Shown: piece after piece, positions 28,999 to 40,049 of the stretch
Position numbering within the stretch: position 1 is the stretch's first letter
Layout of the letters: the number at the start of each line of letters is the position of its first letter
Assembly: GCF_030818545.1 (NCBI RefSeq)
Contig: NZ_JAUTAH010000001.1
Span: forward strand, 377,001 to 441,000
Direction of reading: 5' to 3'
Source of the DNA: Brevundimonas sp. SORGH_AS_0993
Lineage (GTDB): Bacteria > Pseudomonadota > Alphaproteobacteria > Caulobacterales > Caulobacteraceae
Length of the DNA stretch: 64,000 bases
Notes under the pieces: model-generated
What the model was told of the DNA's origin: nothing
What the model saw: only the letters and a program-made list of their open reading frames with translations
Database searches by the model: none
Position numbers and translations under genes: made by a program

Positions 28999-29063
28999 CG
29001 AGACGCGGCTATAGGCGCGACTCGCCCCAAACGCCAGACTGGAACGCCTGACGTGAGCGCCAG

Positions 29064-29987
29064 TCAGGTGAAGTGAAACAGGGCCAGAAGGATGGGGATG
29101 ACCACGGCGCTGCCCACGGTGGTCAGGGCGATGACGCCCGCGATCAGGGGCGCGTCGCCGCCCATCTGGCGCGCCAGGACATAGGAGGCCGCCGAACCCG
29201 GCGCGGCGCCGCAGATCAGGGCGATCCCCTGGGCCAGGCTGTCGCCACCCAGCGCCCAGGCGATGAACCACATCATCGGCGGCATGACGCCCAGCTTGAC
29301 CAGGGTGACGGCGGCGATGGTCTTTCGACGGCGTTTGACCTCGGCGAAGGACAAGCCCGCCCCCGCGACGATCAGGCCCAGTGGCAGGGCGGCGGCGCCC
29401 AGAAGGTCCATCACCTCGGACAGGCCGGGGATCAGCGGAACACGCAGGAAATTCAGCGCCAGGCCGATCAGGCAGGCCAGCAGGATCGGATTGGCCAGCA
29501 TCGACTTGATGAGGCCGACGACCGAAGGCTCGCGATGCAACGCCCCCCATCTGGCCAGCACGGCGACGCAGGCGATGTTCGTCACCGGAATGATGAAGGC
29601 GATGGCCACGGCGGCGAGCGCCGTGCCTTCGGAGCCGTAGATCGACTGGATCACCGGCACGAAGACGAAACTGTTCCAGCGGATCACGCCCTGAAAGACG
29701 CTGGTGTAGGCCGGGCCGTCCAGGGTGATCAGGGGCTTGGCCGCCAGGGTCGCCGCCGCCACGATCAGGGTCGCCCCCACCGCCGCAGCCCCCGCCACGG
29801 TCGCGCCGCCCCCGGCGAGGTCTGCGTGCCAGATCGCGGGGATCAGGAAGCTGGGATAGAAGATGTTGATCGACAGTTTCTCGATCGGCCGCCAGGCCTC
29901 GTCGGGCAGAAAGCCGGACTTTCGCAAGCCATAGCCCAGGGCGATCATCAGAAAGACCGGCAGGACGCCGGCGATCAGGGCCGTCAA
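29064..29987 (-). CDS. AEC family (auxin efflux carrier-like) transporter
   Basis: A 307-residue membrane protein with about ten hydrophobic segments in two five-helix halves, starting [18 protein letters not shown], the standard opening of AEC/BASS-fold permeases. The Asn-containing break in the N-half ([11 protein letters not shown]) and the [19 protein letters not shown] loop in the C-half are typical. Bacterial members usually export malate or other organic anions; the substrate here is unknown. The start is 2 nt after the ruvX stop and the gene precedes pyrB by 65 nt, so the three may share a transcript. Confidence 0.88.
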   Translation of the reverse strand: MTALIAGVLPVFLMIALGYGLRKSGFLPDEAWRPIEKLSINIFYPSFLIPAIWHADLAGGGATVAGAAAVGATLIVAAATLAAKPLITLDGPAYTSVFQGVIRWNSFVFVPVIQSIYGSEGTALAAVAIAFIIPVTNIACVAVLARWGALHREPSVVGLIKSMLANPILLACLIGLALNFLRVPLIPGLSEVMDLLGAAALPLGLIVAGAGLSFAEVKRRRKTIAAVTLVKLGVMPPMMWFIAWALGGDSLAQGIALICGAAPGSAASYVLARQMGGDAPLIAGVIALTTVGSAVVIPILLALFHFT

Positions 29988-29989
29988 AC

Positions 29990-30463
29990 TCAGGTCGCCT
30001 GATCCCGAACCCTATCCAGCGCCCCTTGCAGGATCCAGGCGGCGGCCGTTCGGTCCACGACCTGGGCACGGCGTTTGCGGTTCAGGTCCAGATCCTCGAT
30101 CAGGAAGCGTTCGACGGCGCTGGTGGACAGGCGCTCGTCCCAGAAGGCGACGTTGACGGGGCGCAGCCGCTCCAGATTGCGGGCGAAGGCGCGGCACGAC
30201 TGGGCGCGCGGTCCTTCCGTGCCATCCATATTGGCGGGCAGGCCGATGACCAGAGCCGAGACCTTGCGATGCGCCATCAGCTTGAAAAGCTGTTCAGCCT
30301 CATGCGTGAACCTGGACTTGCGGATCAGCTCCAGCGGCGAGGCGATCAGGCGCGTGGCGTCCGACACGGCGACACCGATGGTCTTCTCGCCCAGGTCCAG
30401 CCCCATCCACGGCGTGTCGGGCGGGCAGGCGGCGGGGAGTTCGAGAAGGTCGAGGACGGGCAC
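29990..30463 (-). CDS. ruvX: RuvX/YqgF family putative pre-16S rRNA nuclease (Holliday junction resolvase fold)
   Basis: 157 residues from a GTG at 30463. An open frame continues much further upstream, but only from here does the sequence match the family. The RNase H fold motifs are [15 protein letters not shown] (first catalytic Asp), [17 protein letters not shown] and [17 protein letters not shown] (acidic residues), ending with [14 protein letters not shown]. The product processes the 5' end of 16S rRNA. Divergent from gatC; 2 nt before the AEC transporter gene. Confidence 0.92.
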   Translation of the reverse strand: MPVLDLLELPAACPPDTPWMGLDLGEKTIGVAVSDATRLIASPLELIRKSRFTHEAEQLFKLMAHRKVSALVIGLPANMDGTEGPRAQSCRAFARNLERLRPVNVAFWDERLSTSAVERFLIEDLDLNRKRRAQVVDRTAAAWILQGALDRVRDQAT

Positions 30464-30587
30464 GGCCGGGCGGTAGGCCGCAAAGCGCAGGAAGTCAAAG
30501 GCGTCGCCTTGTGAATCCGGGGTCGGAAGGCTAATCCCGCCGATACAAACCCTATCGGTACATAATCGACGTGCATTGGAGGGCCGC

Positions 30588-30875
30588 ATGGCCATCGACG
30601 CTGCGACGGTGCGCAAGGTTGCGCATCTCGCCCGCATCAAGACCCCCGAGGATCGGCTGGAGCCTCTGGCGCAGGAGCTGAACGGCATCCTGGCCTGGAT
30701 CGAGCAGTTGGATCAGGTGGATGTCGAAGGCGTGGAGCCGATGACCTCGAACGTCGCCCAGCCCCTGCGTCTGCGTGAAGACATCGTCACCGACGGCGCC
30801 AAGGTCGATGCGGTCCTGTCGAATGCGCCGAAGTCGGCGGACGGCTTCTTCGTCGTGCCCAAGGTGGTCGAATAG
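30588..30875 (+). CDS. gatC: Aspartyl/glutamyl-tRNA amidotransferase subunit C
   Basis: 95 residues from the ATG at 30588, with TTGGAGGG as ribosome-binding site (a TTG 12 nt upstream lies in that site and is not the start). Core features: [17 protein letters not shown] and [20 protein letters not shown], then LREDIVTDG and a FFVVPKVVE end, all typical of GatC. It stabilises the GatA-GatB interface in making Gln-tRNA or Asn-tRNA from misacylated tRNA. gatA starts 2 nt after its stop. Confidence 0.97.
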   Translation: MAIDAATVRKVAHLARIKTPEDRLEPLAQELNGILAWIEQLDQVDVEGVEPMTSNVAQPLRLREDIVTDGAKVDAVLSNAPKSADGFFVVPKVVE

Positions 30876-30877
30876 TC

Positions 30878-32356
30878 ATGAGCGACCTGACCAAACTGAC
30901 ACTGAAGGGCGCCGTCGACGGGCTGAAGGCCAAGGATTTCTCCTCGGCCGAAATCACCCAGGCATTCCTGACCAATATTGAGGCCGCCAATCCGACCCTG
31001 AACGCGTATGTCGAGGTGACGGCGGACAAGGCCATGGACATGGCCCGCGCGTCCGACGCCCGCATCGCCTCGGGCGAAGCCGGGGCGCTGGAAGGCGCGC
31101 CGCTGGGGATCAAGGACCTGTTCTGCACCGAGGGCGTGCAGACGACGGCTGGGTCCAACATGCTGCGCGGCTTCGTCCCGCCCTATGAATCGACCGTCAC
31201 CGCCAATCTGTGGCGCGACGGGGCGGTCATGCTGGGCAAGCTGAACATGGACGAGTTCGCCATGGGCTCGTCCAACGAGACGTCGGCCTTTGGTCCGGTC
31301 AAGAACCCGTGGAAGTCGAACGGCTCCAACGCCGATCTGACGCCGGGCGGTTCGTCCGGCGGTTCGGCGTCGGCCGTGGCGGCCGACCTGTGCCTGGCCG
31401 CGACCGCTTCGGACACCGGCGGTTCGATCCGCCAGCCCGCCGCCTTCACCGGCACGGTCGGGATCAAGCCCACCTATGGCCGCGCCAGCCGGTTCGGCAT
31501 GGTGGCCTTTGCGTCGTCGCTGGACCAGGCCGGGCCGATCACCAAGACGGTCGAGGATGCGGCCCTGCTGCTGCAATCCATGTGCTCGTTCGACGCCAGG
31601 GATTCGACCAGCCTGGACATCGCGACGCCCGACTGGACGCAATCGGTCGGCCAGTCGGTCAAGGGCCTGCGCATCGGCGTGCCGCGCGAATATGTCGTGG
31701 ACGGGATGCCGGCCGAGATCCAGGCGCTGTGGGATCAGGGCGTGGCCTGGCTGAAGGACGCGGGCTGCGAGATCGTCGAGATCAGCTTGCCGCACACCAA
31801 ATACGCGCTGCCGACCTATTATATAGTGGCGCCGGCCGAGGCCTCGTCGAACCTGGCCCGTTATGACGGGATGCGGTTCGGGCACCGCGCGGACGACTTC
31901 AAGTCGCTGGACGACCTGTACGCCACGTCTCGCGCCGAGGGCTTCGGCAAGGAGGTTCAGCGTCGCCTGACCATCGGCGCCTATGTGCTGTCGGCCGGTT
32001 TCTACGACGCCTATTATGTCAAGGCGCTGAAGGTGCGTCGCCGCATCGCCGAAGACTTCGACAATGTCTGGGGGCGGGTGGACGCCATCCTGACGCCGTC
32101 GACCCCGTCGGCCGCCTTTGCGTTGGGCGACAAGCAGATCGACCCCCTGACCATGTATCTGAACGACGTCTTTACGGTGACGACCAATCTGGCCGGTCTG
32201 CCGGGCCTGTCGGTGCCGGCGGGTCTGGATTCCAATGGCTTGCCGCTGGGTCTTCAGGTGATCGGCAAGGCGCTTGACGAGGCGACGGTGTTCCAGGTCG
32301 GCGCGGCCCTGGAGAAGGCGGCGGGTTTTTCGGCCCGCCCCGACCCGTGGTGGTAG
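30878..32356 (+). CDS. gatA: Aspartyl/glutamyl-tRNA amidotransferase subunit A
   Basis: A 492-residue amidase that releases ammonia from glutamine for the GatCAB complex. The Ser-cisSer-Lys triad is in place: Lys in [10 protein letters not shown] (about residue 76) and the two Ser in [17 protein letters not shown] / [13 protein letters not shown] (about 150-178). The C-terminal [27 protein letters not shown] is intact. Immediately follows gatC. gatB lies 4.4 kb downstream, separated by an alcohol-oxidation cassette. Confidence 0.98.
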   Translation: MSDLTKLTLKGAVDGLKAKDFSSAEITQAFLTNIEAANPTLNAYVEVTADKAMDMARASDARIASGEAGALEGAPLGIKDLFCTEGVQTTAGSNMLRGFVPPYESTVTANLWRDGAVMLGKLNMDEFAMGSSNETSAFGPVKNPWKSNGSNADLTPGGSSGGSASAVAADLCLAATASDTGGSIRQPAAFTGTVGIKPTYGRASRFGMVAFASSLDQAGPITKTVEDAALLLQSMCSFDARDSTSLDIATPDWTQSVGQSVKGLRIGVPREYVVDGMPAEIQALWDQGVAWLKDAGCEIVEISLPHTKYALPTYYIVAPAEASSNLARYDGMRFGHRADDFKSLDDLYATSRAEGFGKEVQRRLTIGAYVLSAGFYDAYYVKALKVRRRIAEDFDNVWGRVDAILTPSTPSAAFALGDKQIDPLTMYLNDVFTVTTNLAGLPGLSVPAGLDSNGLPLGLQVIGKALDEATVFQVGAALEKAAGFSARPDPWW

Positions 32357-32424
32357 ATCGGTCGCATTGACGATCACGCCTTACGGGCGTCTGATAGCTC
32401 CCGAACAAAGCCTGGGACCAAACC

Positions 32425-33408
32425 ATGGGCGACCGGACGGGAAACGACCATCGAAGCCTGATCAAACAGGTTCTGGACGACGGCGCAGGACCGGCGCGCT
32501 CGGCGCTGGCGGCGTCGTGGCGGCGATCCATGACGCTGTACGGTCTGGACCCCGAAAGCCGGGGCCAAGTCGCCACCCTGACCGAAGCCCAGTTGCGTCA
32601 GGCGCGTGAGGCGATGGAGCCGGTCACGCGCGCGGCTCAAGGCGTGCTGGATCGTCTGTTTCTGGCCGTAGGCGATGCGGGCTGCTGTGTCCTGCTGTGC
32701 GACGCCGAGGGCGTACCGGTCGAACGACGCGGGGCGGTCTGCGACGACGAGACGTTCCATCGCTGGGGCCTGTGGCCCGGCGCCGTTTGGTCCGAGGCTG
32801 TGGAGGGCACCAACGGCATCGGCACCGCCCTGGCCGAGAGACGCGCGGTGACGATCCATCGGGATCAGCATTTCCACACGCGCAACACGGGGCTGAGTTG
32901 CTCCAGCCATCCGATCCACGACCATCGCGGCCGTCTTGCCGGGGCGCTGGACGTGTCATCCTGCCGGGCCGATCAGACCGAGGCCATGCTGGGCCTGATC
33001 GGCGCCGCCGTCGCCGACGCCGCTCGCGCCATCGAGGCCCAGGCCTTCCGCCAGGCCTTTTCCGACGCCCGGATCGTGCTGGCGGGCGATGCGGCCGAGC
33101 GGAATGCGGCGGCCCTTTTGGCCGTGGATCGGGACGATCTGGTGATCGGGGCGACACGGGCGGCGCGTCTGGCCTTTTCCATTACCGACGAGCGCATCGC
33201 GGCCCAACTGGCGGCGTCTGAAATCCTGGGCCCCGGCTCCATCGAGGCCGACCTGCTGGAGGCCGAGCGCGGGGCGGTCAGACGGGCCCTGGCCTTGAAC
33301 AACGGCAATGTCTCGGCCGCCGCGCGGGCTCTGGGCGTCAGTCGCGCGACCCTGCATCGCAAACTGCACCGGCTGGGTTTGGCCGAGCCGCACGGCGCGG
33401 CTCATTGA
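32425..33408 (+). CDS. GAF-domain, Fis-type helix-turn-helix transcriptional regulator (AcoR-like, without AAA+ domain)
   Basis: 327 residues. An N-terminal stretch (RSALAASWRRSMTLYGLDP) is typical of AcoR-type regulators. A GAF sensor domain (about 60-205) contains GAVWSEAVEGTNGIGTALAERR and SHPIHDHRGRLAGALDVSS. A C-terminal HTH_8/Fis motif (about 280-320) reads ERGAVRRALALNNGNVSAAARALGVSRATLHRKLHRLGL. The AAA+ sigma-54 activation domain normally between them is absent, so it cannot act as a classical sigma-54 activator. The gene stands directly before an aldehyde and an alcohol dehydrogenase, and a dyad operator begins 5 nt after its stop. It probably senses an alcohol or aldehyde and controls that operon. 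Confidence 0.88.
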   Translation: MGDRTGNDHRSLIKQVLDDGAGPARSALAASWRRSMTLYGLDPESRGQVATLTEAQLRQAREAMEPVTRAAQGVLDRLFLAVGDAGCCVLLCDAEGVPVERRGAVCDDETFHRWGLWPGAVWSEAVEGTNGIGTALAERRAVTIHRDQHFHTRNTGLSCSSHPIHDHRGRLAGALDVSSCRADQTEAMLGLIGAAVADAARAIEAQAFRQAFSDARIVLAGDAAERNAAALLAVDRDDLVIGATRAARLAFSITDERIAAQLAASEILGPGSIEADLLEAERGAVRRALALNNGNVSAAARALGVSRATLHRKLHRLGLAEPHGAAH

Positions 33409-33412
33409 GCCG

Positions 33413-33436
33413 ACCTGTCGCAATACTGAGACAGGT
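33413..33436. promoter_or_regulatory. Dyad operator upstream of the aldehyde dehydrogenase gene
   Basis: Two 10-nt arms, ACCTGTCGCA and TGAGACAGGT, are separated by 4 nt. Nine of ten positions pair. It lies between the GAF-Fis regulator and the dehydrogenase gene, about 109 nt before the ATG, in a position suited to binding by that dimeric Fis-type regulator. No convincing -24/-12 promoter follows. Confidence 0.7.
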
Positions 33437-33544
33437 TTGCGCTGCAGCATGAAACGCCGGACTGGCGCCTCGACCGTCCGAGGATGAGCTTCTGAACCCA
33501 AAGACGTCGACAACCGACGCCAGAGGAAGATCCAGGAGGCCATC

Positions 33545-35062
33545 ATGACCAAGCCCGAATTCATCCGCGCCGTGACGCCCAAGTTCAAGGCGCGCTACGA
33601 TAATTTCATCGGCGGACAGTGGGTCCCGCCCGTCAACGGCCGCTATTTCGAGAACACCTCCCCGGTGAACGGCCGCGTCCTGTGTGAGGTCGCGCGTTCG
33701 GACGCGGCCGATGTCGAACTGGCGTTGGACGCCGCCCATGCCGCCAAGGACGCCTGGGGCCAGACCAGCCCGGCCCAGCGCGCCGTCATCCTGAACAGGA
33801 TCGCCGACCGGATCGAAGCCAATTTGCAAGCCGTCGCCGAGGCCGAGACCTGGGATAACGGCAAGCCGGTGCGCGAAACCCTGGCCGCCGACATCCCCTT
33901 GGCCGTTGATCACTTCCGCTATTTCGCCGGCTGCATCCGTGCCCAGGAAGGTGGGATTTCGGAGCTGGACCACGACACGGTCGCCTATCATTTCCACGAG
34001 CCGCTGGGCGTGGTCGGGCAGATCATCCCCTGGAACTTCCCGATCCTGATGGCTGCCTGGAAGATCGCTCCGGCCCTGGCGGCGGGCAACTGCATCGTGT
34101 TGAAACCGGCCGAACAGACCCCGGCGTCGATCCTTCTGGTGGTCGAGCTGATCCAGGATCTGCTGCCTGCCGGCGTGCTAAACATCGTGTCGGGCACGGG
34201 CGTCGAGGTCGGTGAGCCGCTGGCCACCAATCCCCGCATCGCCAAGATCGCCTTCACCGGCTCAACCGCCGTCGGTCAGAAGATCATGGAATATGCGACC
34301 AGGAATATCATTCCGGTCACGCTGGAGCTGGGTGGCAAGTCGCCCAACATCTTCTTCAAGGACGTGATGGATCACGACGACGCCTTCCTGGACAAGGCGC
34401 TGGAAGGCTTCGCCATGTTCGCCCTGAACCAGGGCGAGGTCTGCACCTGCCCCAGCCGGGCCCTGGTGCACGAGGACATCTATGACGCCTTCATCGAGAA
34501 GGCGATCGCGCGGGTGAAGGCGATCAAGCAGGGCGATCCGCTCGATCCCTCAACCCAGGTCGGCGCCCAGGCGTCGGACCAGCAGCTGAAGAAGATCCTG
34601 GGCTATCTGAAGATCGGCGCGGACGAAGGCGCCGAGGTTCTGACCGGCGGCCATCAGGCGGTGCTGAAGGACGATCTGTCGGGCGGCTTCTATGTCGAAC
34701 CGACCGTGTTCAAGGGTACGAACAACATGCGGATCTTCCAGGAAGAGATCTTCGGCCCCGTTCTCGCCGTGACCACCTTCAAGACGCTGGAAGAGGCTAT
34801 CGCCATCGCCAACGACACCGAATACGGCCTGGGCGCCGGGGTGTGGTCGCGCGACATGAACACCGCCTATCGCGCCGGCCGCGCCATTCAGGCCGGACGG
34901 GTGTGGACCAACTGCTATCACCAGTATCCGGCCCACGCGGCGTTCGGGGGCTACAAGAAGTCGGGCATCGGGCGTGAAAACCACCGGATGATGCTGGACC
35001 ACTATCAGCAGACCAAGAACCTGCTGGTCAGCTACAGCCCGGACAAGCTGGGCTTCTTCTGA
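33545..35062 (+). CDS. NAD-dependent aldehyde dehydrogenase (acetaldehyde dehydrogenase type)
   Basis: 505 residues with CAGGAGG upstream of the ATG. The NAD-binding fold includes [21 protein letters not shown] and [11 protein letters not shown]. The general-base Glu lies in [13 protein letters not shown] (about residue 263), and the catalytic Cys in [13 protein letters not shown] (about residue 302), where the EVCTCPSR wording is typical of AldB/ExaC-type acetaldehyde dehydrogenases. Converts aldehydes to acids. Its neighbours, a GAF-Fis regulator before and a zinc alcohol dehydrogenase after, form an ethanol-to-acetate style oxidation module. Full length, no anomalies. Confidence 0.95.
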   Translation: MTKPEFIRAVTPKFKARYDNFIGGQWVPPVNGRYFENTSPVNGRVLCEVARSDAADVELALDAAHAAKDAWGQTSPAQRAVILNRIADRIEANLQAVAEAETWDNGKPVRETLAADIPLAVDHFRYFAGCIRAQEGGISELDHDTVAYHFHEPLGVVGQIIPWNFPILMAAWKIAPALAAGNCIVLKPAEQTPASILLVVELIQDLLPAGVLNIVSGTGVEVGEPLATNPRIAKIAFTGSTAVGQKIMEYATRNIIPVTLELGGKSPNIFFKDVMDHDDAFLDKALEGFAMFALNQGEVCTCPSRALVHEDIYDAFIEKAIARVKAIKQGDPLDPSTQVGAQASDQQLKKILGYLKIGADEGAEVLTGGHQAVLKDDLSGGFYVEPTVFKGTNNMRIFQEEIFGPVLAVTTFKTLEEAIAIANDTEYGLGAGVWSRDMNTAYRAGRAIQAGRVWTNCYHQYPAHAAFGGYKKSGIGRENHRMMLDHYQQTKNLLVSYSPDKLGFF

Positions 35063-35070
35063 TCTGAATC

Positions 35071-35101
35071 AAGGATGGCCGGTCCCGGATCGGTCATCCT
35101 T
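35071..35101 (+). terminator. Hairpin between aldehyde and alcohol dehydrogenase genes
   Basis: AAGGATGGCCG (35071-35081) pairs with CGGTCATCCTT (35091-35101) with one mismatch and a 9-nt loop. No strong T tract follows, so it may be a partial terminator or an mRNA-stabilising stem that lowers expression of the second gene relative to the first. Confidence 0.55.
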
Positions 35102-35212
35102 CGCCCTGCGCGCCGAACCACTCATACGGCGCGCGAGACTTCCCGGCGGGCGGGCCGGTGTCCTGCTTTCGGTCCGTCCGTCGTCTTCCCTTGAAATCGA
35201 GGAGGATACGCC

Positions 35213-36244
35213 ATGGCCAAGACCATGAAGGCCGCCGTCGTGCGCCAGTTCGGCAAGCCGCTGACCATCGACGAGGTCGAAATCCCGCAGCCCGGTCCCG
35301 GGCAGATCCAGGTCAAGATCGAGGCGTCGGGCGTGTGCCACACCGACCTGCACGCCGCCGAGGGCGACTGGCCCGTCAAGCCCAACCCGCCCTTCATCCC
35401 CGGCCATGAAGGCGTAGGCTATGTCTCGGCCGTGGGCGCGGGGGTCAAGCTGGTCAAGGAAGGCGACCGGGTCGGCATTCCGTGGCTCTATTCGTCCTGC
35501 GGTCACTGCAAACACTGTCTCGGCGGTTGGGAGACCCTGTGCCACGAGCAGCAGAACACCGGCTATTCGGTCAATGGCGGCTTTGCCGAATATGCCATCG
35601 CCGATCCGAACTACGTCGGCCATCTGCCCGCCAACGTCAGTTTCAACGACATCGCCCCGATCCTGTGCGCTGGGGTGACGGTCTATAAGGGGCTGAAGAT
35701 GACGGACACCAAGCCGGGCGACTGGGTGGTGATCTCGGGCATCGGCGGGCTGGGTCACGTCGCGGTCCAGTACGCCAAGGCCATGGGCATGAACGTCGCC
35801 GCCGTGGACGTGGACGACGCCAAGCTGGACCTGGCGCGTCGGCTTGGGGCGACCGTGACGGTCAACGCCAAGACCTCCAACGACCCCGCCGCCGACATCA
35901 AGGCCCAGACCGACGGCGGCGCGCAGGGCGTGCTGGTCACGGCCGTTTCGCCCAAGGCGTTCGAACAGGCGGTCAACATGACCTCGCGCGGGGCGACCAT
36001 CGCCCTCAACGGCCTGCCGCCCGGGGACTTCCCCTTGTCGATCTTCGACATGGTGCTGAACGGGACGACGGTGCGCGGCTCGATCGTCGGCACCCGTCTG
36101 GACCTGCAGGAGGCGCTTCAGTTCGCCGCCGACGAGAAGGTCAAGGCGACGGTCTCGGTCGAACCGCTGGAGAACATCAACAGCATCTTCGAACGGATGC
36201 ACAAGGGTCAGATCGAAGGCCGGGTCGTGATGAGCATCAACTGA
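35213..36244 (+). CDS. adhP: Zinc-dependent alcohol dehydrogenase (AdhP/AdhA type)
   Basis: 343 residues with GAGGAGGA 7 nt before the ATG. Catalytic zinc ligands: Cys in [15 protein letters not shown] (about residue 41) and His-Glu in PGHEGVGYV. The structural zinc site has four Cys in [17 protein letters not shown] (about 95-112). The NAD fold shows [19 protein letters not shown] (about 170-190). This matches the tetrameric propanol-preferring/ethanol-type ADH subgroup. Catalyses alcohol-to-aldehyde oxidation feeding the upstream aldehyde dehydrogenase. Separated from it by about 150 nt containing a hairpin. Confidence 0.94.
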   Translation: MAKTMKAAVVRQFGKPLTIDEVEIPQPGPGQIQVKIEASGVCHTDLHAAEGDWPVKPNPPFIPGHEGVGYVSAVGAGVKLVKEGDRVGIPWLYSSCGHCKHCLGGWETLCHEQQNTGYSVNGGFAEYAIADPNYVGHLPANVSFNDIAPILCAGVTVYKGLKMTDTKPGDWVVISGIGGLGHVAVQYAKAMGMNVAAVDVDDAKLDLARRLGATVTVNAKTSNDPAADIKAQTDGGAQGVLVTAVSPKAFEQAVNMTSRGATIALNGLPPGDFPLSIFDMVLNGTTVRGSIVGTRLDLQEALQFAADEKVKATVSVEPLENINSIFERMHKGQIEGRVVMSIN

Positions 36245-36268
36245 CTCCATCGACCCATGAGCAAGGAG

Positions 36269-36295
36269 CGGGGTGGCGGTTGATCGGCCGCCCCG
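36269..36295. terminator. Bidirectional terminator between adhP and the small secreted gene
   Basis: CGGGGTGGC (36269-36277) pairs with GCCGCCCCG (36287-36295), 9 bp with one G-U pair and a 9-nt loop, between two convergent genes. The T tract is short on either side. Confidence 0.6.
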
Positions 36296-36303
36296 TTCGC
36301 GTG

Positions 36304-36660
36304 TCAGGCGGCGGGCAGGGCCTTCAGGTCGGCGTCGATGGCGGCGATGACCGCATCGGTGATCTTGCCCTGGGAATAGGGGGCGACCTGGCGCAGGGTC
36401 ATGCCCTTGAACTGGCCATAGGCGGGATGATGGTCCAGGCCCGGCAGGTGCTTGATCAGAACCGCCTTGGTCGCCGGGTCGTTGACCAGGGCCTCGATGG
36501 AACTGTCGATGGTCGGGCGCGCCGCATGAGCGGCATGAGCATGAGGCGCCGGCGGAGCCTGAGTCGTATTCTGGGTCGTGCCATGGGGCGCGGTCTGGGC
36601 CGAGGCGGCGCCCGTGACGAGAAGCGAGGCCGTAGCGGCGGCCAGCAGAGTCTTGGTCAT
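36304..36660 (-). CDS. Small periplasmic protein of unknown function
   Basis: 118 residues. A signal peptide is cleaved near ASAQ (residue 22), followed by a Thr/Pro/His/Ala-rich linker with a run of His-Ala pairs (HAHAAHAA). The globular part starts at about residue 52 (DSSIEALVNDPATKAVLIKHLPGLDHHPAY) and ends GMTLRQVAPYSQGKITDAVIAAIDADL. I recognise a similar short domain in secreted proteins of Caulobacterales and Sphingomonadales but cannot name its function. The His-rich linker might bind metal. It is divergent from gatB. Confidence 0.8.
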   Translation of the reverse strand: MTKTLLAAATASLLVTGAASAQTAPHGTTQNTTQAPPAPHAHAAHAARPTIDSSIEALVNDPATKAVLIKHLPGLDHHPAYGQFKGMTLRQVAPYSQGKITDAVIAAIDADLKALPAA

Positions 36661-36757
36661 CGATTATCTCCGAGTTGACAGTCGAAGATGCAACGCGATT
36701 GGCGTCAGGATTAAGACACCCCTTTCTCGTCGCCGACGAGGGCGCTAGGACGGGCGC

Positions 36758-38260
<1,503 letters not shown>

Positions 38261-38350
38261 TACAGGGGGGGATGCGGCCCCCAAATCCCCGGCTGGTCGC
38301 TAATGCCCGCGACGCGGTCGTTCGCTGCTTGAGCGACCCGTTCGACGAGA

Positions 38351-38380
38351 GAAGGCCCGGAGAGCGATCTCCGGGCCTTC
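38351..38380. terminator. Strong bidirectional terminator between gatB and the RcnB-like gene
   Basis: A perfect 13-bp stem, GAAGGCCCGGAGA (38351-38363) with TCTCCGGGCCTTC (38368-38380), and a GCGA tetraloop, between convergent genes. Confidence 0.88.
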
Positions 38381-38392
38381 TTCATTGCGGCC

Positions 38393-39370
38393 TTACCAGC
38401 GCCAGGCGTCGCGGATGACGTCGATGATGTAGCCGTCGAAGTCGTCGATCAGATAGATCGTGTTGTCGACAGACACCCAGCGCGTGCCGACGGGCGGATA
38501 GCCCAGGCCGTAGGTGCGCCAGTCGTTCAGCTGATAGCGCCAGAAGACGTCCGGCAAATACTGGCCGACCGACCATGACCGACCCCAATAGGAGCGGGGG
38601 ACGCTATAATAGCCCCAGCCCGGCGCGAAGTAGAAGCCGAATCGAACGCCGTTATAGTCCCGGAAGCGGTGATCGTTGCGCCACCAGTCGGACCGATGGT
38701 CACGATAGAAGTCACGCCGCCACTGATCGCTGTCGAACCGACGACGGAACTCTTCATGACGACGGTCGCGATCTGGTCGGCGATCCGCGCCGTGGCGGTC
38801 GGGCGGGCCGGGGCGGATCGCCGGTCGGTCGGGCCGATTCCACCCGGTCTCGGGACGATCCGGACGATTCCAGCCGCTGCCTGGACGACCGGGACGGCTC
38901 AGGTCCTGGTCCGGCCGTTCGGGGCCGGCGGCGCCGGGGCGCTCGGGGCCGTTGGGTCCAGGCTGAACCTGAAGTGGCCTGTCGGGGCGTGTCCAGTCCT
39001 CGGGCCGCTCGGGCCGCTCGGGACGAGGTTGATCGGGTCTGTTCCAGCCTTCGGGGCGATCGGGCCGTTCCAGGCGGGGCCGTTCCAGGCGGGACTGGTC
39101 GGGCCGGTTCTGGTCGGGCCGGCCCCAGCCATCAGGCCGGTTCGGACGCTCACGGCGAGCGACATCGGCGTCCGCCCGTTCGGGACGCGGCGGGCGGGCG
39201 CGTTCCGTCATGGTCGGGGCGTCGGCATCGCGGATTTCGGGACGGACGCCGCGCTCCCGCGCCGGGCGTTCGCGGGGCGCCGGTTCTTCCTGGGCGAAGG
39301 CGGGCAATGCGGTGGCCAGGGGACCGGCGACGGCGGCAATGGCGGTGAAGGCCATCAATAGGCGTTTCAT
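38393..39370 (-). CDS. RcnB-family periplasmic protein with long disordered Arg/Pro/Asp repeat region
   Basis: 325 residues from ATG 39370 with AGGAA upstream. A signal peptide ends near PAFAQEE (residue 24). Residues about 35-215 are low-complexity, built from imperfect RPDRPxxWNRPD/RPERP units. The C-terminal 90 residues (RFGFYFAPGWGYYSVPRSYW, then WVSVDNTIYLIDDFDG) form the RcnB/YohN-type domain linked in E. coli to nickel/cobalt homeostasis. No metal transporter is nearby, so the role here is open; the disordered part may bind cell wall or polyanions. A shorter RcnB-like gene lies immediately upstream on the same strand. Confidence 0.85.
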   Translation of the reverse strand: MKRLLMAFTAIAAVAGPLATALPAFAQEEPAPRERPARERGVRPEIRDADAPTMTERARPPRPERADADVARRERPNRPDGWGRPDQNRPDQSRLERPRLERPDRPEGWNRPDQPRPERPERPEDWTRPDRPLQVQPGPNGPERPGAAGPERPDQDLSRPGRPGSGWNRPDRPETGWNRPDRPAIRPGPPDRHGADRRPDRDRRHEEFRRRFDSDQWRRDFYRDHRSDWWRNDHRFRDYNGVRFGFYFAPGWGYYSVPRSYWGRSWSVGQYLPDVFWRYQLNDWRTYGLGYPPVGTRWVSVDNTIYLIDDFDGYIIDVIRDAWRW

Positions 39371-39475
39371 GGTCGTTCGTTCCTGCACGCCGAAGTCGAC
39401 GGCTTGAAGCAAGGATCGCGCCGTCCCGATGAACCCTGGCTGAACACCGTTTGGGATCGAAATGGGCAAGAAAAA

Positions 39476-39496
39476 CCCCCGCGGGTGTCGCGGGGG
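39476..39496 (-). terminator. Terminator after the second RcnB-like gene
   Basis: CCCCCGCG (39476-39483) pairs with CGCGGGGG (39489-39496), loop 5 nt. On the minus strand the stem is followed by five Ts. It begins 19 nt after the gene's stop. Confidence 0.85.
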
Positions 39497-39515
39497 CGAT
39501 CGGTTCTGCGCGCGA

Positions 39516-40049
39516 TTAATAGACGTTCGAAAGAACGCTGGCGATCAAGCCGGTGGCCACTGCGACCAGAAGGATGTCGTTGCCCGCATGGACATAGCGA
39601 TATCCGCGCGGCGGTTCTCTCAGACCATAGAAGTACGGATCGCGCACATAGTAGCTGCGGTACTGTGACGGCAGATAGGCGCCGGTGCGCCAGCGATAGC
39701 TATAGTACTGCGGTTCGACTCGATAATAGCCGTAGCTGGGCGCGTACCAGTAGCCGGGGCGGGGTCCGGCATAGCCGCGGAAATCCGAACGTCCACGCCA
39801 CCAGTTGCGGTCATGGCGATCCCACCGATCACGCGGCGGAACTGGGCGGTAGTCGGGGCGGTAATCACGGCGTGGGCCGCGATCCCGATCCCAGCCGGGA
39901 CCGCGATGGTCGGGGCCGCGAGGATCCCAACGAGGGTCATGGCGTTCATGGCCCCGCTCATGCGGGCGGGACTGGGCTTCGGCGAGCAGGGGGACCGCCG
40001 AGGTCGACAAGGCGAGGGCGACGACAGCGGCCTTGGTCAGGCGGTTCAT
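39516..40049 (-). CDS. RcnB-family periplasmic protein
   Basis: 177 residues from ATG 40049. A signal peptide is cleaved near AEAQSRP (residue 26). An Arg/Asp/His/Pro-rich linker (about 27-85) is followed by an aromatic-rich RcnB domain (PRPGYWYAPSYGYYRVEPQYY, then YVHAGNDILLVAVATG). It ends in a hydrophobic stretch (IASVLSNVY). Same layout as the longer paralogue downstream but only distantly similar. Function unknown; RcnB in E. coli modulates nickel/cobalt export. Confidence 0.85.
   Translation of the reverse strand: MNRLTKAAVVALALSTSAVPLLAEAQSRPHERGHERHDPRWDPRGPDHRGPGWDRDRGPRRDYRPDYRPVPPRDRWDRHDRNWWRGRSDFRGYAGPRPGYWYAPSYGYYRVEPQYYSYRWRTGAYLPSQYRSYYVRDPYFYGLREPPRGYRYVHAGNDILLVAVATGLIASVLSNVY

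Noticed and set aside
28999..30069. N-terminal extension of the pyrB frame by over 350 codons
   Set aside because: The extension has no aspartate carbamoyltransferase features and overlaps the AEC transporter in another frame. The family start at 28998 fits.
33434..33544. Sigma-54 promoter upstream of the aldehyde dehydrogenase gene
   Set aside because: No TGGCAC-N5-TTGC type match; only scattered GG/GC words. The regulator also lacks the AAA+ domain needed.
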